In this document: piece after piece, positions 10,436 through 21,224 of the stretch
Position numbering within the stretch: position 1 is the first letter of the stretch
Layout: each line of letters starts with the position of its first letter
Source of the DNA: Ascarosepion bandense
Lineage: Eukaryota > Mollusca > Cephalopoda > Sepiida > Sepiidae
DNA length: 64,000 nucleotides
Assembly: GCA_037127315.1 (NCBI GenBank)
Contig: JBBBDQ010000913.1
Span: 4,346,001-4,410,000, forward strand
Direction: 5' to 3'
Position numbers and translations under genes: made by a program
Notes under the pieces: model-generated
What the model was told of the DNA's origin: nothing
Databases searched by the model: none
The model's input: only the letters and a program-made list of their open reading frames with translations

Positions 10436-10999
10436 TTTAACAGAACACAAAACTCTGTTTCCTCAATGTCCTCAAAGGAAATGAGAAAAACAAAAAAAAA
10501 AAAACTTCACATCCAATGATACATCTTAATACGAGTGTTAAATGAGTAGATAATTTCATAAATCATCCGGTTCACACTTCTCTCCAGTTTTTTAAAAAAA
10601 CGTAAATCGTGTTTCACGTATGGTACTTAACTGACTGAGTTGACAGGAAAGCAAGAAGTCTGAAGAGAGTTCCATTGGCGAGAAGTGCAAAAAAAGGTTT
10701 ATTCTGTCATTCATCATAGGTTCATGCAAAATGCAAAATTATCTGGGATCTGTCACCCTAGGAATCACTGCATTTCACTTACAGAAGTAGGATAAGGGTC
10801 AATTGGGACCACTGATTGGAAGATTCTTGTTGTTGGTGTATTGATATATTTTTTTGTAATCATTTCCAGCCGAGCAAGGCAATTAAGCCACTAAGAACCA
10901 AGGCATTATAGAGATTGATTGAAAAAACATTACTGAAGAAAAGAAAGGACAAAAAACGGAACATGATTCAAGGAGACGATTGACGTTGCATTTAAGCTG
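10436..10999. other. Mosaic of decayed repeat fragments
   Basis: It contains the last 30 bases of a plus-strand SINE-A (about 10605-10638, TATGGTACTTAACTGACTGA). It also holds a short jockey-like LINE tail remnant on the minus strand (about 10640-10690, TTCCATTGGCGAGAAGTGC) and a very degraded R3-like piece near 10860-10920. No gene is seen. Confidence 0.45.
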
Positions 11000-11155
11000 T
11001 CCTGCCATTTAACCCATAGCTAGAGGGAAAAAAACGAAATACCTTTCCCAATGTTATTTGCACGTAAATAAATGCAACGAATGCAACAGGAATTCGAACT
11101 CGGCACTCCGATTTCTCGTTCCAAGCTAATATTCACTGCACCACAATGCACACCC
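11000..11155 (-). mobile_element. SINE-A, 5' head and body, truncated
   Basis: On the minus strand the tRNA-like head, B box GAGTTCGAATTCC and body up to the GGTTAAATGGCAGG region are present. Module M is missing. Each feature is somewhat diverged from the 4.35-kb copy. Confidence 0.8.
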
Positions 11156-11329
11156 GACATTCTTTTCAATAGATATGTTAAAATCATAAAAAAAACAGAA
11201 ATCAACACACTATTTAGCGACAGTGAAACTGTGGGAAGAAACTCGTTATAGAAAGTTAATTAAAGTATTATGCTGTCACCCCCTCTTTAAATTCGTCTAA
11301 TTTCTTCCTTTACCTCCCTCCCGCCACTC

Positions 11330-11363
<34 letters not shown>

Positions 11364-11860
11364 CCTTTACACATCTCTAAGCTCAATAAACATCCTCGAT
11401 TCTCTTTCTTCCTGCCTCATCATCTCGCTTTTGTCACTCGGTAGTCCGTCAACACCTTTTAATAGTCCCTACCCTGACCATCAACACATAGGGGTGAACG
11501 ACGGAACAGAGATTATAACTTGTTTGTGACACGGACAGCCGGGGCAGGCAAAGTGAGACCTCATCTGTCATTTAGTGGCCGTTCGCGTATCTTAAACTAT
11601 GACAATCCTAGGCAGACAGATACTGCTTGGTATTGTTTTATTCTACAATGTTCCCCTATACTGAAGTCTATCTCAAGATCCCTAGGAAAAAAAAAGAAGC
11701 TCTTCCGCACAATACTTGAGCCGATACATGGTTTTGGCCTGAGGAGGGGTAAGTCCATAAATATGGCAAGGATAAAATAGAAGAGGAAGACAGAAGAGTT
11801 GGTAAAATAACACGTCAAACTAGAAAGACAGATAGATGTAAATAGACAGAAATAGTCTGA
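11156..11860. other. Unassigned sequence with (TTA)n
   Basis: It holds a (TTA)n run at about 11336-11363 and otherwise non-repetitive sequence. An 86-codon frame at 11520-11780 (plus) has a fairly normal amino-acid mix, but I recognise no domain and it lacks a convincing splice context. I do not call a gene. Confidence 0.4.
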
Positions 11861-11866
11861 GATAGA

Positions 11867-11875
11867 CAGACAGAC

Positions 11876-11916
<41 letters not shown>

Positions 11917-11938
11917 TAAACAGACTAGATAGATAGAA

Positions 11939-11988
<50 letters not shown>

Positions 11989-12040
11989 GGATGGATAGAT
12001 AGATAGATAGATAGATATAAACAGACTGAGATAGATAGAA

Positions 12041-12081
<41 letters not shown>

Positions 12082-12090
12082 AACAGACTG

Positions 12091-12145
<55 letters not shown>

Positions 12146-12155
12146 GAACAGACTG

Positions 12156-12214
<59 letters not shown>

Positions 12215-12260
12215 GAACAGACTGAGATAGATAGATAGATAGATAGATAATGAACAGACG

Positions 12261-12308
<48 letters not shown>

Positions 12309-12318
12309 GAACAGACTG

Positions 12319-12365
<47 letters not shown>

Positions 12366-12430
12366 GAACAGACTTAGATAGATAGATAGATAGATATAGA
12401 TAGATAGATAGATAGATAATGAACAGACTG

Positions 12431-12465
<35 letters not shown>

Positions 12466-12499
12466 GAACAGACGAGATAGATAGATAATGAACAGACTG

Positions 12500-12545
<46 letters not shown>
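11867..12545. repeat. (GATA)n with higher-order GAACAGACTGAGATA units
   Basis: GATA runs of varying length are separated about ten times by ATAATGAACAGACTGAGATA or close variants. This is a compound satellite: a composite unit amplified, with secondary slippage in the GATA part. The same AATGAACAGACTGAG word recurs at 31.54 kb. Confidence 0.95.
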
Positions 12546-12546
<1 letters not shown>

Positions 12547-12648
12547 CTGTTTGTTTGATTAAACAGAATATCTACTTATCGGTCAAAAATAATGTTCAAA
12601 GAAATCATTTCAAAATGTCGGTTTGTTTATAACCATTTCGTTAATCTT

Positions 12649-12690
<42 letters not shown>
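12546..12690. repeat. Foldback-related segment followed by (TA)n
   Basis: The sequence 12546-12651 (TTTGATTAAACAGAATAT, CATTTCGTTAATCTTC) resembles the outer parts of the 39.32-39.66 kb hairpin element. The (TA)n tract at 12652-12690 adjoins the next hairpin. Confidence 0.6.
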
Positions 12691-12692
<2 letters not shown>

Positions 12693-12854
12693 ATTTATAA
12701 ACGAGTTATTTCGCTAACTTGGTTTCCACCATGAGTGGTTTCTTCAGGCGATTTTTAATAATTAAAAATAAAATAAAAATTAATTTATAAAAATCGCCTG
12801 AAAAAACCACTCATGGTGGAAACCAAGTTAGCGAAATAACTCGTTTATAAATGG
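12691..12854. repeat. Long inverted repeat (hairpin) 1
   Basis: The left arm 12691-12757 and right arm 12789-12854 are complementary over about 66 bp with about one mismatch, separated by a ~30-bp AT-rich loop. The arms start with CCATTTATAAACGAGTTATT and end with its complement. No coding content. It could be a foldback/MITE type element beside a TA tract. Confidence 0.93.
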
Positions 12855-12950
12855 AAAATATTCAAAAGTTCTACAATATGAGTGTATAGAACACTTTTTA
12901 ATACAAATGTGTACTGATCTAACCCTATTAGGGCCAAAAACTGAGTATTA

Positions 12951-12994
<44 letters not shown>

Positions 12995-13023
12995 GATCAT
13001 CCACGTATACTGTCTTAATATGT
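12855..13023. other. Spacer with (TA)n between two hairpins
   Basis: Non-coding AT-rich DNA holding a TA run at about 12953-12988. Confidence 0.6.
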
Positions 13024-13174
13024 ATAGGAAAGAATATTAATAAAAAGTTTTGAATTTAAAAATGTACTTTTTTTTAACAGTATTTGTTTATTTTTATTTT
13101 TATTAATAAAAATAAACAAATACTGTTAAAAAAAAGTACATTTTTAAATTCAAAACTTTTTGTTAATATTCTTT

Positions 13175-13215
<41 letters not shown>
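13024..13215. repeat. Long inverted repeat (hairpin) 2 with flanking (TA)n
   Basis: The arms are about 13026-13092 and 13110-13177: AGGAAAGAATATTAATAAAA against TTTTTGTTAATATTCTTTCC. They are almost perfectly complementary around a very short AT loop. A TA tract fills 13178-13215. It mirrors hairpin 1, which has its TA tract on the opposite outer side. Confidence 0.92.
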
Positions 13216-13218
<3 letters not shown>

Positions 13219-13299
13219 TAGTATGTGATAGATGTATTGTAAACAGACTTAGGTAGATAGATATATATGAATAATCTCTATAATAGGTAAACTGAGATA

Positions 13300-13850
13300 G
13301 ATAAATGATGTTGAAATTTTGAAGTGTATATGGAAAAGAAGAAAAAAATCTTATTTGAGAAAGGGAAAGAAAGTAAGAAAAGAGAGTTAAGAATAAAAAA
13401 AAGAAAAAATGAGCAAAAAGAAAGAATGGGAAAAAAATAACAAGGAGCTAAAAAAGTTAACATAAAAACGAAAAACAAGAGGAAAGAGAGGAAAGAAAAC
13501 AAGAGGAAAGAGAGGAAAGAAAGATAAAATAAAAAAACGAGATAGAAATAAAAAAAAAAGAGAGGGAAAGGAGAACTAGTGAGAGGAGAAAAAGGGAATG
13601 TGAGAAAGAGAAATAAGTAAATAAAGAGCGGGGACGGAAAAGAAAAGAGGAGGGAAATAAACTCGAAATAAATAGATAAGAAAGCAAAAAAAGAAAAATT
13701 AAAAGAACCAAAAGAGAGATAAAAACCAAAAAAATTTGGTGTGATAGAGAGAGAGAGAGAAAGAGAGAGAAACAAAAGAAAGAAAGAAGAAAAAAACTAG
13801 AATGGAGAAATAAAAAAAGAAAAGAGATGAAAACACAAAAAATAAATGGA
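13300..13850. repeat. Purine-rich (A/G) low-complexity tract
   Basis: The plus strand is almost all A and G in irregular AAAGAGAG-like words. The 165-codon minus frame rich in F, S and L is a composition artefact. Confidence 0.85.
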
Positions 13851-14165
13851 GAGTTTGTGTTTTGTTTAACGGCATATCAACACCTCTGTGGGTCATTTAA
13901 TGCCAAAAATGTAGGATTTTAAGGTATTTTTTTAATTTTCAGTTATAGTGAGAAAGTTGATTTAGTCACATTTTAATGAAAATCTTTTTTTATTCTTTTT
14001 TATTTTATTTTAGAAAATTAAAAATGTCTTCTACTTTTGTATTCAAAAATGTTTTGTTAAGAATAATTTTTTTTTCCTTCAAAAATGCGTTACGGCAATA
14101 ATTTTTCTTCAAAAATGTATTGTTGATAATATTTTTCCTTCAAAAATGTATATTTTTCTATAAAA

Positions 14166-14202
<37 letters not shown>

Positions 14203-14412
14203 TATATAAGTGTATTTTAATACTTTCAAAGTGTTCTGATCCAAGTTTGGGGGTTAACTATCTACCCATAACTGGGACCCTAACAGGTGCTACCACACCG
14301 GGTCAGAGTGAACCTGAGAATAACATTAATTAAGAGGTGGTTCCATGCTTCTCACAACCTTCCAATCAGAGACCTTGCTGCCGGATGCAGTTTACCGTCA
14401 TGCCCAGGACCC
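13851..14412 (+). repeat. R1 repeat, near full length
   Basis: The start is GAGTTTGTGTTTTGTTTAAC then GGCATATCAACACCTCTGTG. Next come the CTTCAAAAATGT blocks (with a TA tract inserted at 14169-14200), CCAAGTTTGGGGGTTAACTA and the terminal GATGCAGTTTACCGTCATGC. It ends at CCCAGGACC without the gypsy segment. At about 560 bp it is the best view of the whole R1 unit. Confidence 0.82.
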
Positions 14413-14670
14413 AAATAAATGGAGAATCGACAAAAAAAAAAAAAAAAAACATGAAAAAAAGTGAAAAAGAGGAAAACATGATAGAAGGTATAGAAAAAAG
14501 TGGAGAGAGGAAAAAAGACTTAAATAAGAAAGGAAAGAAAAGAGAACGACAGAAAAAATTAAAGAGGAATTTTAGGGGAGAAAAAGATTCGAGATAAATA
14601 GAAAACAAATTAGCAAGGGGAGAGGGAAAGTAAATATAAAAATCATAAAGAAAAAATGGAAAAAAATTTT
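14413..14670. repeat. Purine-rich low-complexity tract
   Basis: An A/G-rich run with AAAAAGTGAAAAAGAGG-like words lies between two R1 copies. Charged-residue frames are artefacts. Confidence 0.8.
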
Positions 14671-15360
14671 GAGTTTGTGTTTTGTGTAACGGCATATCAA
14701 CACCTATGTGGATTATTCAATAGCAAAAAGATAGGATTTTAAGGTGTCTTTTTTAAATATTCGATTAATATGAGAAGGGTGATTTAGTCAGATTTTGATG
14801 AAAATTTTTTTATTTTATTTTAGAAAACTGAAGCTGTCTTCTAGTTTTGTATTAAAAAATGAACTGGTTATAATAACATTTTTTCCTTCAAAAATGTATT
14901 ATGGCAATATTTTTTTTTCTATTAAAAATGTATTGTTGGTAATATTCTTTTGCTCCTTTCTAACTGGTTCGTCTTCCTCTTCACTATCTTCTAAATCTTT
15001 TTACTCTTATGTAGCCCCCTGCACATCAGTGGCATTAATGCCACTGATGTGCAGGAGGCTACATAAGAGTAAAAAGATTAAGTAGAATATATATAAAATA
15101 TATATAGAATATATATAAAATATATTTTCCCTTCAAAAATGTATATATTTCTATAAAAGTGTATTTTTATACTTTCATAGTGTTTTGACCCCAGTTTGGT
15201 GGGGCTAATTATTTGCCCATAGCCGGGACCCGAACAGGTGCTACCACTCAGGGTCAGGGTGGACTTGGGAACAACAGCAATTAAGAGGTGGTTCCATGCC
15301 CCTCACAACCTCCCAATTAGAGGCCTTGCTGCCGGATGAAGTTTACCGTCATACACAAGA
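14671..15360 (+). repeat. R1 repeat interrupted by a palindrome
   Basis: R1 starts at GAGTTTGTGTTTTGTGTAAC, runs to the CTTCAAAAATGT blocks, and resumes at about 15124 to end at GGATGAAGTTTACCGTCATA. The interruption (about 14950-15120) contains an 86-bp palindrome made of R3 core sequence plus TATAGAATATATA repeats. The R3-derived palindrome probably inserted after R1. Confidence 0.8.
14994..15079. repeat. Spacerless 86-bp palindrome of R3 core
   Basis: The half AATCTTTTTACTCTTATGTA ... CAGTGGCATT is followed with no spacer by its complement, with about one mismatch over 43 bp. The half is the R3 core (CCCCTGCACATCAGTGGC). Confidence 0.95.
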
Positions 15361-15439
15361 CCGGAAAAAAATGTGTGAGAAATTAATGATAAAATAAGAG
15401 AAAAAAATCGGAAAGAAATAGGAAATAATAAAAGAGAGA

Positions 15440-15788
15440 TCTAAATCTAAACTTATTTATAAATAGAACTTTGTGTGTGTGTGTGTGTGTGTGTGTGTCT
15501 GTGTGCGTCTGTGTATCCGTTACCTATAGACTCCGAAACGGCTGAACTGATTTTCTTGAAAATTTACCCAGTTCTACTATAAGCGTCTGCGAGTGTTCTT
15601 AGCTAGGTTTTGTGTCGAGTTAACCCCAATTAATATCGAAAATTGATAATCGAAAAAATTGGGGTTATAGAAGGAGTGGTTCGATTTTAATCAAATTTGA
15701 TACACTCATAAACAAAGACATAAGAAACGATATTCAGAAGTTTCAAGGTTCCAGTTCTTACAATAGTGCAGAAAATCGATAACATATA

Positions 15789-15840
<52 letters not shown>

Positions 15841-16092
15841 CCATGATACCATTTACTCAGAGGACTTCAAAATTCAGTTTACGACGAAAAAAACTTATTT
15901 GATATCGATACCAGGAAATCAAAATTTGACTTACATCCATTCATTTTTATTTCAGTCTACGGTTTCGCTTTAACTGGAAACAACTATTGCTTTTTAGTCT
16001 TTCGTATCAACGTCCAAAGAGTCTGAGCTCCAGGATCATGGAGTAATTTTAAAGCTTTCATTAAACCCGATCAACGCTGGGCTATACTGCTA

Positions 16093-16093
<1 letters not shown>
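15440..16093 (+). mobile_element. Non-autonomous Helitron
   Basis: The 5' end is TCTAAACTTATTTATAAAT followed by (TG)n and ACTCCGAAACGGCTGAACTG. The 3' end is AACGCTGGGCTATACTGCTAG followed by T. Helitrons begin TC, end CTRR after a small GC-rich hairpin, insert between A and T, and lack target duplications, all consistent here. Relatives with the same ends lie at 37.58, 41.98, 47.29 and 55.74 kb. No Rep/helicase is encoded. A TA tract (15784-15838) sits inside. Confidence 0.85.
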
Positions 16094-16154
<61 letters not shown>

Positions 16155-16286
16155 TAGGTGCGATTGGTAAATTGTCGCTATTATTTTATTATTTCAAATA
16201 TTCTTTAGACTGAGTCTGAGCTCCAGGATCATGGATTAGTTTTAAAGCTTTCATTAAAACCGAGCAACGTCGGGCTATACTGCTAG
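16094..16286 (+). mobile_element. Second Helitron 3' end, with mariner-type terminus inside
   Basis: After a (TA)n tract (16095-16148) comes a segment with GGTGCGATTGGTAAATTGTC. This is the terminus-like word found in the tandem array at 25.92-26.21 kb and, as a variant, at the mariner relic at 36.56 kb. The last ~80 bp then repeat the Helitron 3' end, closing with GTCGGGCTATACTGCTAG and T. The Helitron therefore carries duplicated 3' ends. Confidence 0.7.
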
Positions 16287-16670
16287 TAAAAATATAGAGT
16301 AAAAATGAAAAGGAAAAAGAGTGAAAAGAGAAGCAAGGAAAGAGAAGAGAAAAAGGTAATATAATATAAAGTGACCAGAGAAAGGTAACAATAAATCAAT
16401 GAAGAAAAAGAAGAAATTTAAATGAAATAAAACTGGAAAGGAAAAAGAGCGAGCAGATAAAGAAAAGGAAAAAAGAAAAATCATTTAAAAAGTTTAAAGA
16501 AAAAAGACAAAAAAAAAGAAAGATAAAAAAAATGAAGCAAGAAAAAAAAAAGAATGAAACAATTCCAAGATAAAAAAAAAAAAACAATGTCAAAAGAAAG
16601 AGAAAGCGAAAAAAAGAAAAAAAAATTAATTTCTTCAATTGTATTTTTTTTTTCAGTGACAGAACGCAAA
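16287..16670. repeat. Purine-rich low-complexity tract
   Basis: An A/G-rich run with no gene. The phenylalanine-rich minus-strand frames are artefacts. Confidence 0.85.
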
Positions 16671-17639
16671 AAAATTATAGAATTAAATCATGGAATGACA
16701 AAAAGAAATCACTAAATATATCACCAATGAACACACCGGCCCCAGCTCCTTGATAGGTGAAAAGAAAAGAAAGAAATTAGCCAGCAAAGGTAAGTGAAAA
16801 AAGCCCACAAGCCCCTTAAAGCCAGAACATTCCTTATTCTGGTCCCAGAAAGAACTTAACAATTCTACTAAATTTGAGAATACGGGCGGTTTGGTCTATC
16901 TGTTGGACCAGCGGCTGTGGTAAGAGTTTTGAATAGGGTAAAACAATAGTGAAGAGATTGTTTCTTTTAAATGTGTAAAAATTGGGAAAAAGTAAGCCAA
17001 GAACCCTTGCCTTGCAGGCATGTGGGTAAAAAGTGTCAAGAGAGACGCTGGTCATGTGACTAAAACAATCAGCATACCCTTATTGCAACTCCTTAAAAAA
17101 AAGAAGACGAGTGGTAAGGGAAGTAAACGGTGGAGATGGATGAACATCACCCCCAACTCTTAGTTATCTTTGCCATTATCATAGCCGGGCGTTTTCTACC
17201 ATCAGTAACAAACTCGTTTTATTTTGTATCTTTATTCTATAACTGCTTTCCTCTCGTTATTCGCAGTTCTCATCCTTGTTTGAGGATCTAATTACTTCCA
17301 AATAATTTCAGCTCGGAAAGCCCATTCAATCTAAGAAATCCAATTTCTTCAATAAATTATGACTGTTAGCTTTCTTGTTGAAATACAGACACAGCGCAGA
17401 GGTTGCCTGTCGTCGTGCGGTCCTTATGGCAAGATATGATGGACAATTTCCTCACAAACGAAGAAGGGGCTTTTGAGACAACTGGGTCTACGCAAAGAGA
17501 TTCGGTTTTGCCTAAAGAGATAAGCCAAGCAGCTAGAGATAAAAAGACAACCAATAACTGAAACATGCCAGTTATTTTAACATGTTGGCATTTCGTTTTC
17601 TTCTGTAAAACTGTGAGTAATGACATTTGCTAAAACGTA
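16671..17639. other. Unassigned, apparently single-copy sequence
   Basis: No repeat family of the window is recognised and complexity is moderate. Open frames of 73 codons (16834-17055, minus) and 86 codons (17366-17626, minus) show no known motif. It may be an intergenic or intronic remnant. Confidence 0.4.
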
Positions 17640-18010
17640 TAAACTTTCCCGATACCCAAAAAACATTTGTCTATACTTCGGAGATGAGATATTATTTACA
17701 TTATTCAAACTGTTGTCCTCATCTTTATTGCCATATTCGCGACGTTTCGGCCGTTGTATGCTTTGTCTATTATGCTTCTGAGATTAGGTATTATTTACAT
17801 TGTTCGGACTGTTGTCCTCATCTTTGTTGGCATATTCACGACGTTTCGACAGTTGTACGCTTTGTCTATTATACTTCTGAGATGAGGTAGTATTTACATT
17901 ATTTATATTGTTCGGACTGTTGTCCTCATCTTTATTGCCACATTCACGACATTTCGGCCATTTTACGCTCAGGCCTTCTTCAAGTGCTTGAAATTTTGGT
18001 CGAACCTTTT
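17640..18010 (-). repeat. SINE-B tail, ~99-bp tandem triplication
   Basis: Three units near 17675, 17775 and 17874 share TTCGGACTGTTGTCCTCATC and TATTCACGACGTTTCG. The third continues to AGGCCTTCTTCAAGTGCTTG. The inverse of this sequence forms the tail of SINE-B at 34.92-34.99 kb. Confidence 0.8.
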
Positions 18011-18014
18011 ATTT

Positions 18015-18190
18015 CCATAAAGCGATCAAAGTGGATAATAGCATTGGTTAGATTCAGTGACTTGACCTATAGAGTTGTGAGTTCAATAGTTGGCTATTGC
18101 AGTGTCGAACAAATAATTCAGAGAGTTGAGTTAAAGGGAGATAACTATGAACGGGATTCAGGAAGACAGAAAATGCATGAAAACGTTAAT
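18015..18190 (+). mobile_element. SINE-B tRNA-like head
   Basis: TTGACCTATAGAGTTGTGAG then TTCAATAGTTGGCTATTGCA holds a B box-like GAGTTCAATA. It matches the head at 34.75-34.80 kb (AGAGTTGTGAGTTCAATACC). The head here points away from the inverted tail at 17.64-18.01 kb, so this is a rearranged or double insertion. Confidence 0.65.
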
Positions 18191-18249
18191 TCTTATTAAA
18201 GGAAGGCCATAGTTTTAATCTGAGTTTCACAGGATCTCCAAACAAATTG

Positions 18250-18523
18250 AACTATATATAAGTAGAGACTTGAAGCTACAGAAACGTGGTTCTACAGAAG
18301 GATGCTGAGAATACCATGGACTAAACATGTGAGCAACGATGACACTCTAGAGACTATGGAAACAAGAAAAACACTTATACTTAACATCAGAAATATAGAA
18401 TTGAAATTCCTATGGCACATAATGAGGAAAGCGAGATTGGAAAATTTGATACTCACAGGAAAGATTGAAGGTAAGAGGGACATAGGAAAACAACACAACT
18501 TCTCACCAGATTTATTAAACCTA
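18250..18523 (+). pseudogene. RTE-like LINE C-terminal fragment
   Basis: It reads ETWFYRRMLRIPWTKHVSND and later LKFLWHIMRKARLENLILTG, the region downstream of the reverse transcriptase in RTE-type LINEs. It aligns to residues of the better copy at 40.57-41.44 kb. The last ~25 bp (CTTCTCACCAGATTTATTAA) come from an upstream part of the LINE, so the fragment is internally rearranged just before the SINE that follows. Confidence 0.8.
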
Positions 18524-19050
18524 GATTATCCTGCAGTAGGTTGCCATTACTTCCTGCAATAGACTGGTTGCCAGCCAAGGCTATAGAACCCATCTATCCT
18601 GTTATTTGACTCATAGCTAGAGGGAGAAGATATGTATTATATTATTAAATAGTAATTAGAGGGGGATCAGTTTATTACTTCATAACAATATAAAACCAAT
18701 CCCCCACTTTATGCCCAGTAGAAGCCTTAATCATGTTTCTATTATATTCAGTCAGTCAGTTAAGTGTCATGCGTAATACATGCTTGGGCGATTATATCTT
18801 GAAAGAGACATGACTGACTGATTATCCTGCAGTAGGTTGCCATTACTTCCTGCAGTAGACTGGTTGCCAGCCAAGGCTATAGAACCCAATCTGTCCTGCT
18901 ATTTAACTCATAGCTGGAGGAAGAAGCATTGGATTCATACCTTTCTCAAGGATATTTGCGCGTATGTGAATGCAACTAATTCAACTGGAATTTGAACTCG
19001 GCTCTCTGATTTCTCGTTCTGAGCCGATATCCACTGCACCACAACGCACA
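18524..19050 (-). mobile_element. Dimeric SINE-A
   Basis: The minus-strand order is tRNA head (about 18950-19050), body, M, linker with AACATGATTAAGGCTTCTAC, and second M ending at 18524. It is the same composite as at 5.1-5.7 and 62.8-63.4 kb. Modest divergence (e.g. GATTATATCTTGAAAGAGAC in the M hairpin) shows it is not a recent duplication of either. Confidence 0.85.
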
Positions 19051-19059
19051 TCTGGTTAG

Positions 19060-20060
19060 ACCAAAAGCAGTGGCAACAATATTTGGTTGGATAAAGTATG
19101 TCACAAAGAACTGTTGGAACTGCTTAGTAATCTTGACATATTTAGGAAGGATATTAGAATAATCCAGAACCTATACTGACAGAAAACTGTCTGCATGGGG
19201 TGTGAGACAAGGATGTGTCTTCTCGCCAGACTTATTAAACCTATACAGTGAGACAATTCTGAGAAAATTGGAAGCCTTACCAGGATTCATTATTGGCAGC
19301 CACCATCTTAACATAAGATATGCTGATGGCACAGTATTGATAGCAGAAAGAAAACTAAAAGAATTCCTGCAGAAGAAGTTGAAGAAAGTGAGAGGAAAGG
19401 ATTAAACATCAATTGCAAGAAGACTGATTGCATGATTGTTAGCAAAAGGGACAGCCCAACATGCAAATTACAAATAAGAGATACCAAAATCAAGCAAATA
19501 CAAAAGTTTAAATATTTTGAAAATGCTTTAACAGAGGACAGAAAATTGGAATAGTAAAAGATGCCTTCCAAAATCTAAGCAAAGTATTAAGAAAAAGAAA
19601 AAATTTGTTAGAAACAAAGAAAAGAGTGAGTAATTTTATGTAATATCAGTCCTCATATGGCAGTGAATGTGAGACAATTTGATTATAGATGGAGAGGAGA
19701 CGTGAGGCAACAGAAATGTTCTACAGGAGGATACTGAGGATACCATGGCCCAAACATGTGAGCAACAGCAATGTTTTAGACAAAATGGAAACGAAAAGGA
19801 AACTTATGCTTCACATCAAGAAGAGATAGTTGAAAATTCCAAGGCACATAATGAGGAAAGAAGGATTGGAAAATTTGATACTCACAGGAAAGATTGAAGG
19901 CAAGATAAATAAAGGAAAATAACATATAACCTGCCTCGTAGAGCAAGATTTAGGACAGATAACAAAAAGAAAAAACTTATTAAGAGCCACAAAAGACAGA
20001 AAATTGTGGAGGACCATAATCGCTCAACTCCTGAAGAAACACGGTACATAGCAGAAGTTC
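19060..20060 (+). pseudogene. RTE-like LINE reverse transcriptase fragment
   Basis: This longer relic covers the RT palm and C-terminal region. VRQGCVFSPDLLNLYSETIL is followed by PGFIIGSHHLNIRYADGTVL, then frameshifted downstream blocks matching the 40.57-kb copy to its 3' end near CACGGTACATAGCAGAAG. The catalytic YADD reads YADG here, and several frameshifts and deletions are present. It is non-functional. Confidence 0.85.
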
Positions 20061-21169
20061 AGTGTGTTGCAATCTTATTTCCCGTTAGTGTAGGATACAA
20101 AAATCTAAAATCATTATTTTGTTTTCACTCAGAAATATCTGCTTGTCACTCTTAGTTAGCACGGTCGTTACGCCCCGCCAATACTTCATAAATAATGTCC
20201 TATTCCGTTTTGATTGCGTAGAAAGACAGAAAAAACATGTCAGAGACGCTATTTGATTTCAGTGCGACAATGAAAGAAAGGAGGGCAGAAGTGTTTAATG
20301 TCTGTTTCAGCAAAATGGAATAAGTCCTCAATTTCAAATGTTTTCATTTGTACTCTCTTACTTCTTAAAATAACTGTCAGCATTCAAATTCATGATTCTT
20401 ATCGCAGTATTTCATTAAATTTGTCAAGCTCAAATATTTAACGAAGCGATAAGGGGATTTATATGGATATTTTATTGTCGTTGAACTCACTATGAGCTTA
20501 TTCAATCATTAACTGAAGGATTAAGATTCATCAGAAAATTCAAACAGGTAAAACGTTAAACTTTTACGTGTATTTATCGTATAAAATATTGAAAACCTAA
20601 GCTTCGGCCAATTTTTCATATCAATTATAATTTGTTTTTTAAAGGCTAATAGACATTACTGCTAGGCGGGGTCAAGGCTATTGTCACAGAATCACAAGCG
20701 TCAGAATGAAAGATATTTGTTTTTTTGTCACGCTTCTTTTATTCTTCCCCTTCTTTCACCCGCAAAATTACTTATCATCAGGATTGCAAAATAAATATAA
20801 TTATCAGTGAACTGTAAGCAGTTTATCAAGAAGTCAGCTCATCTCTTTTGTCAAAATCGTTCCCCCCCCACCACCACCAACTTTTGTTTTTTTTTTCAGT
20901 TTTCGTTTTGTTTTCAAAACATATTTTTAGCAAAATAGTATTGCAATATTTTGGGAAAATTTCTGAATTATTGTAGTTCATGGTTCATTAAAGTTATATG
21001 GTCTTTTTAAGATCAAGTAGTTTAAATGCATCAGTAATTGAAAAAATAAGGCTTCCAGTTTCTTTTCATAAAGTTTTCTTTTTAAAGAATTTATTGGAAG
21101 AGCACTCTTGAAAAACTGTCAGACATTTAAAGGATGACAAATGGTTAAATAGGTAAATAGGCGATCAAT

Positions 21170-21170
<1 letters not shown>
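20061..21170. other. Unassigned, mostly non-repetitive sequence
   Basis: AT-rich DNA without a supported coding region or a recognised repeat. A short C-rich run and a T run near 20865-20900 are the only simple repeats. Confidence 0.4.
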
Positions 21171-21210
<40 letters not shown>

Positions 21211-21222
21211 ATGTGTGTGTGC
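21171..21222. repeat. (TA)n-(TG)n microsatellite
   Basis: A TA run passing into a TG run at the left border of the next R4 copy. Confidence 0.95.
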
Positions 21223-21224
21223 CG

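Noticed and set aside
13278..13896. Phenylalanine/serine-rich minus-strand frames
   Set aside because: Purine-rich low-complexity tract; no conserved residues and overlapping frames open together.
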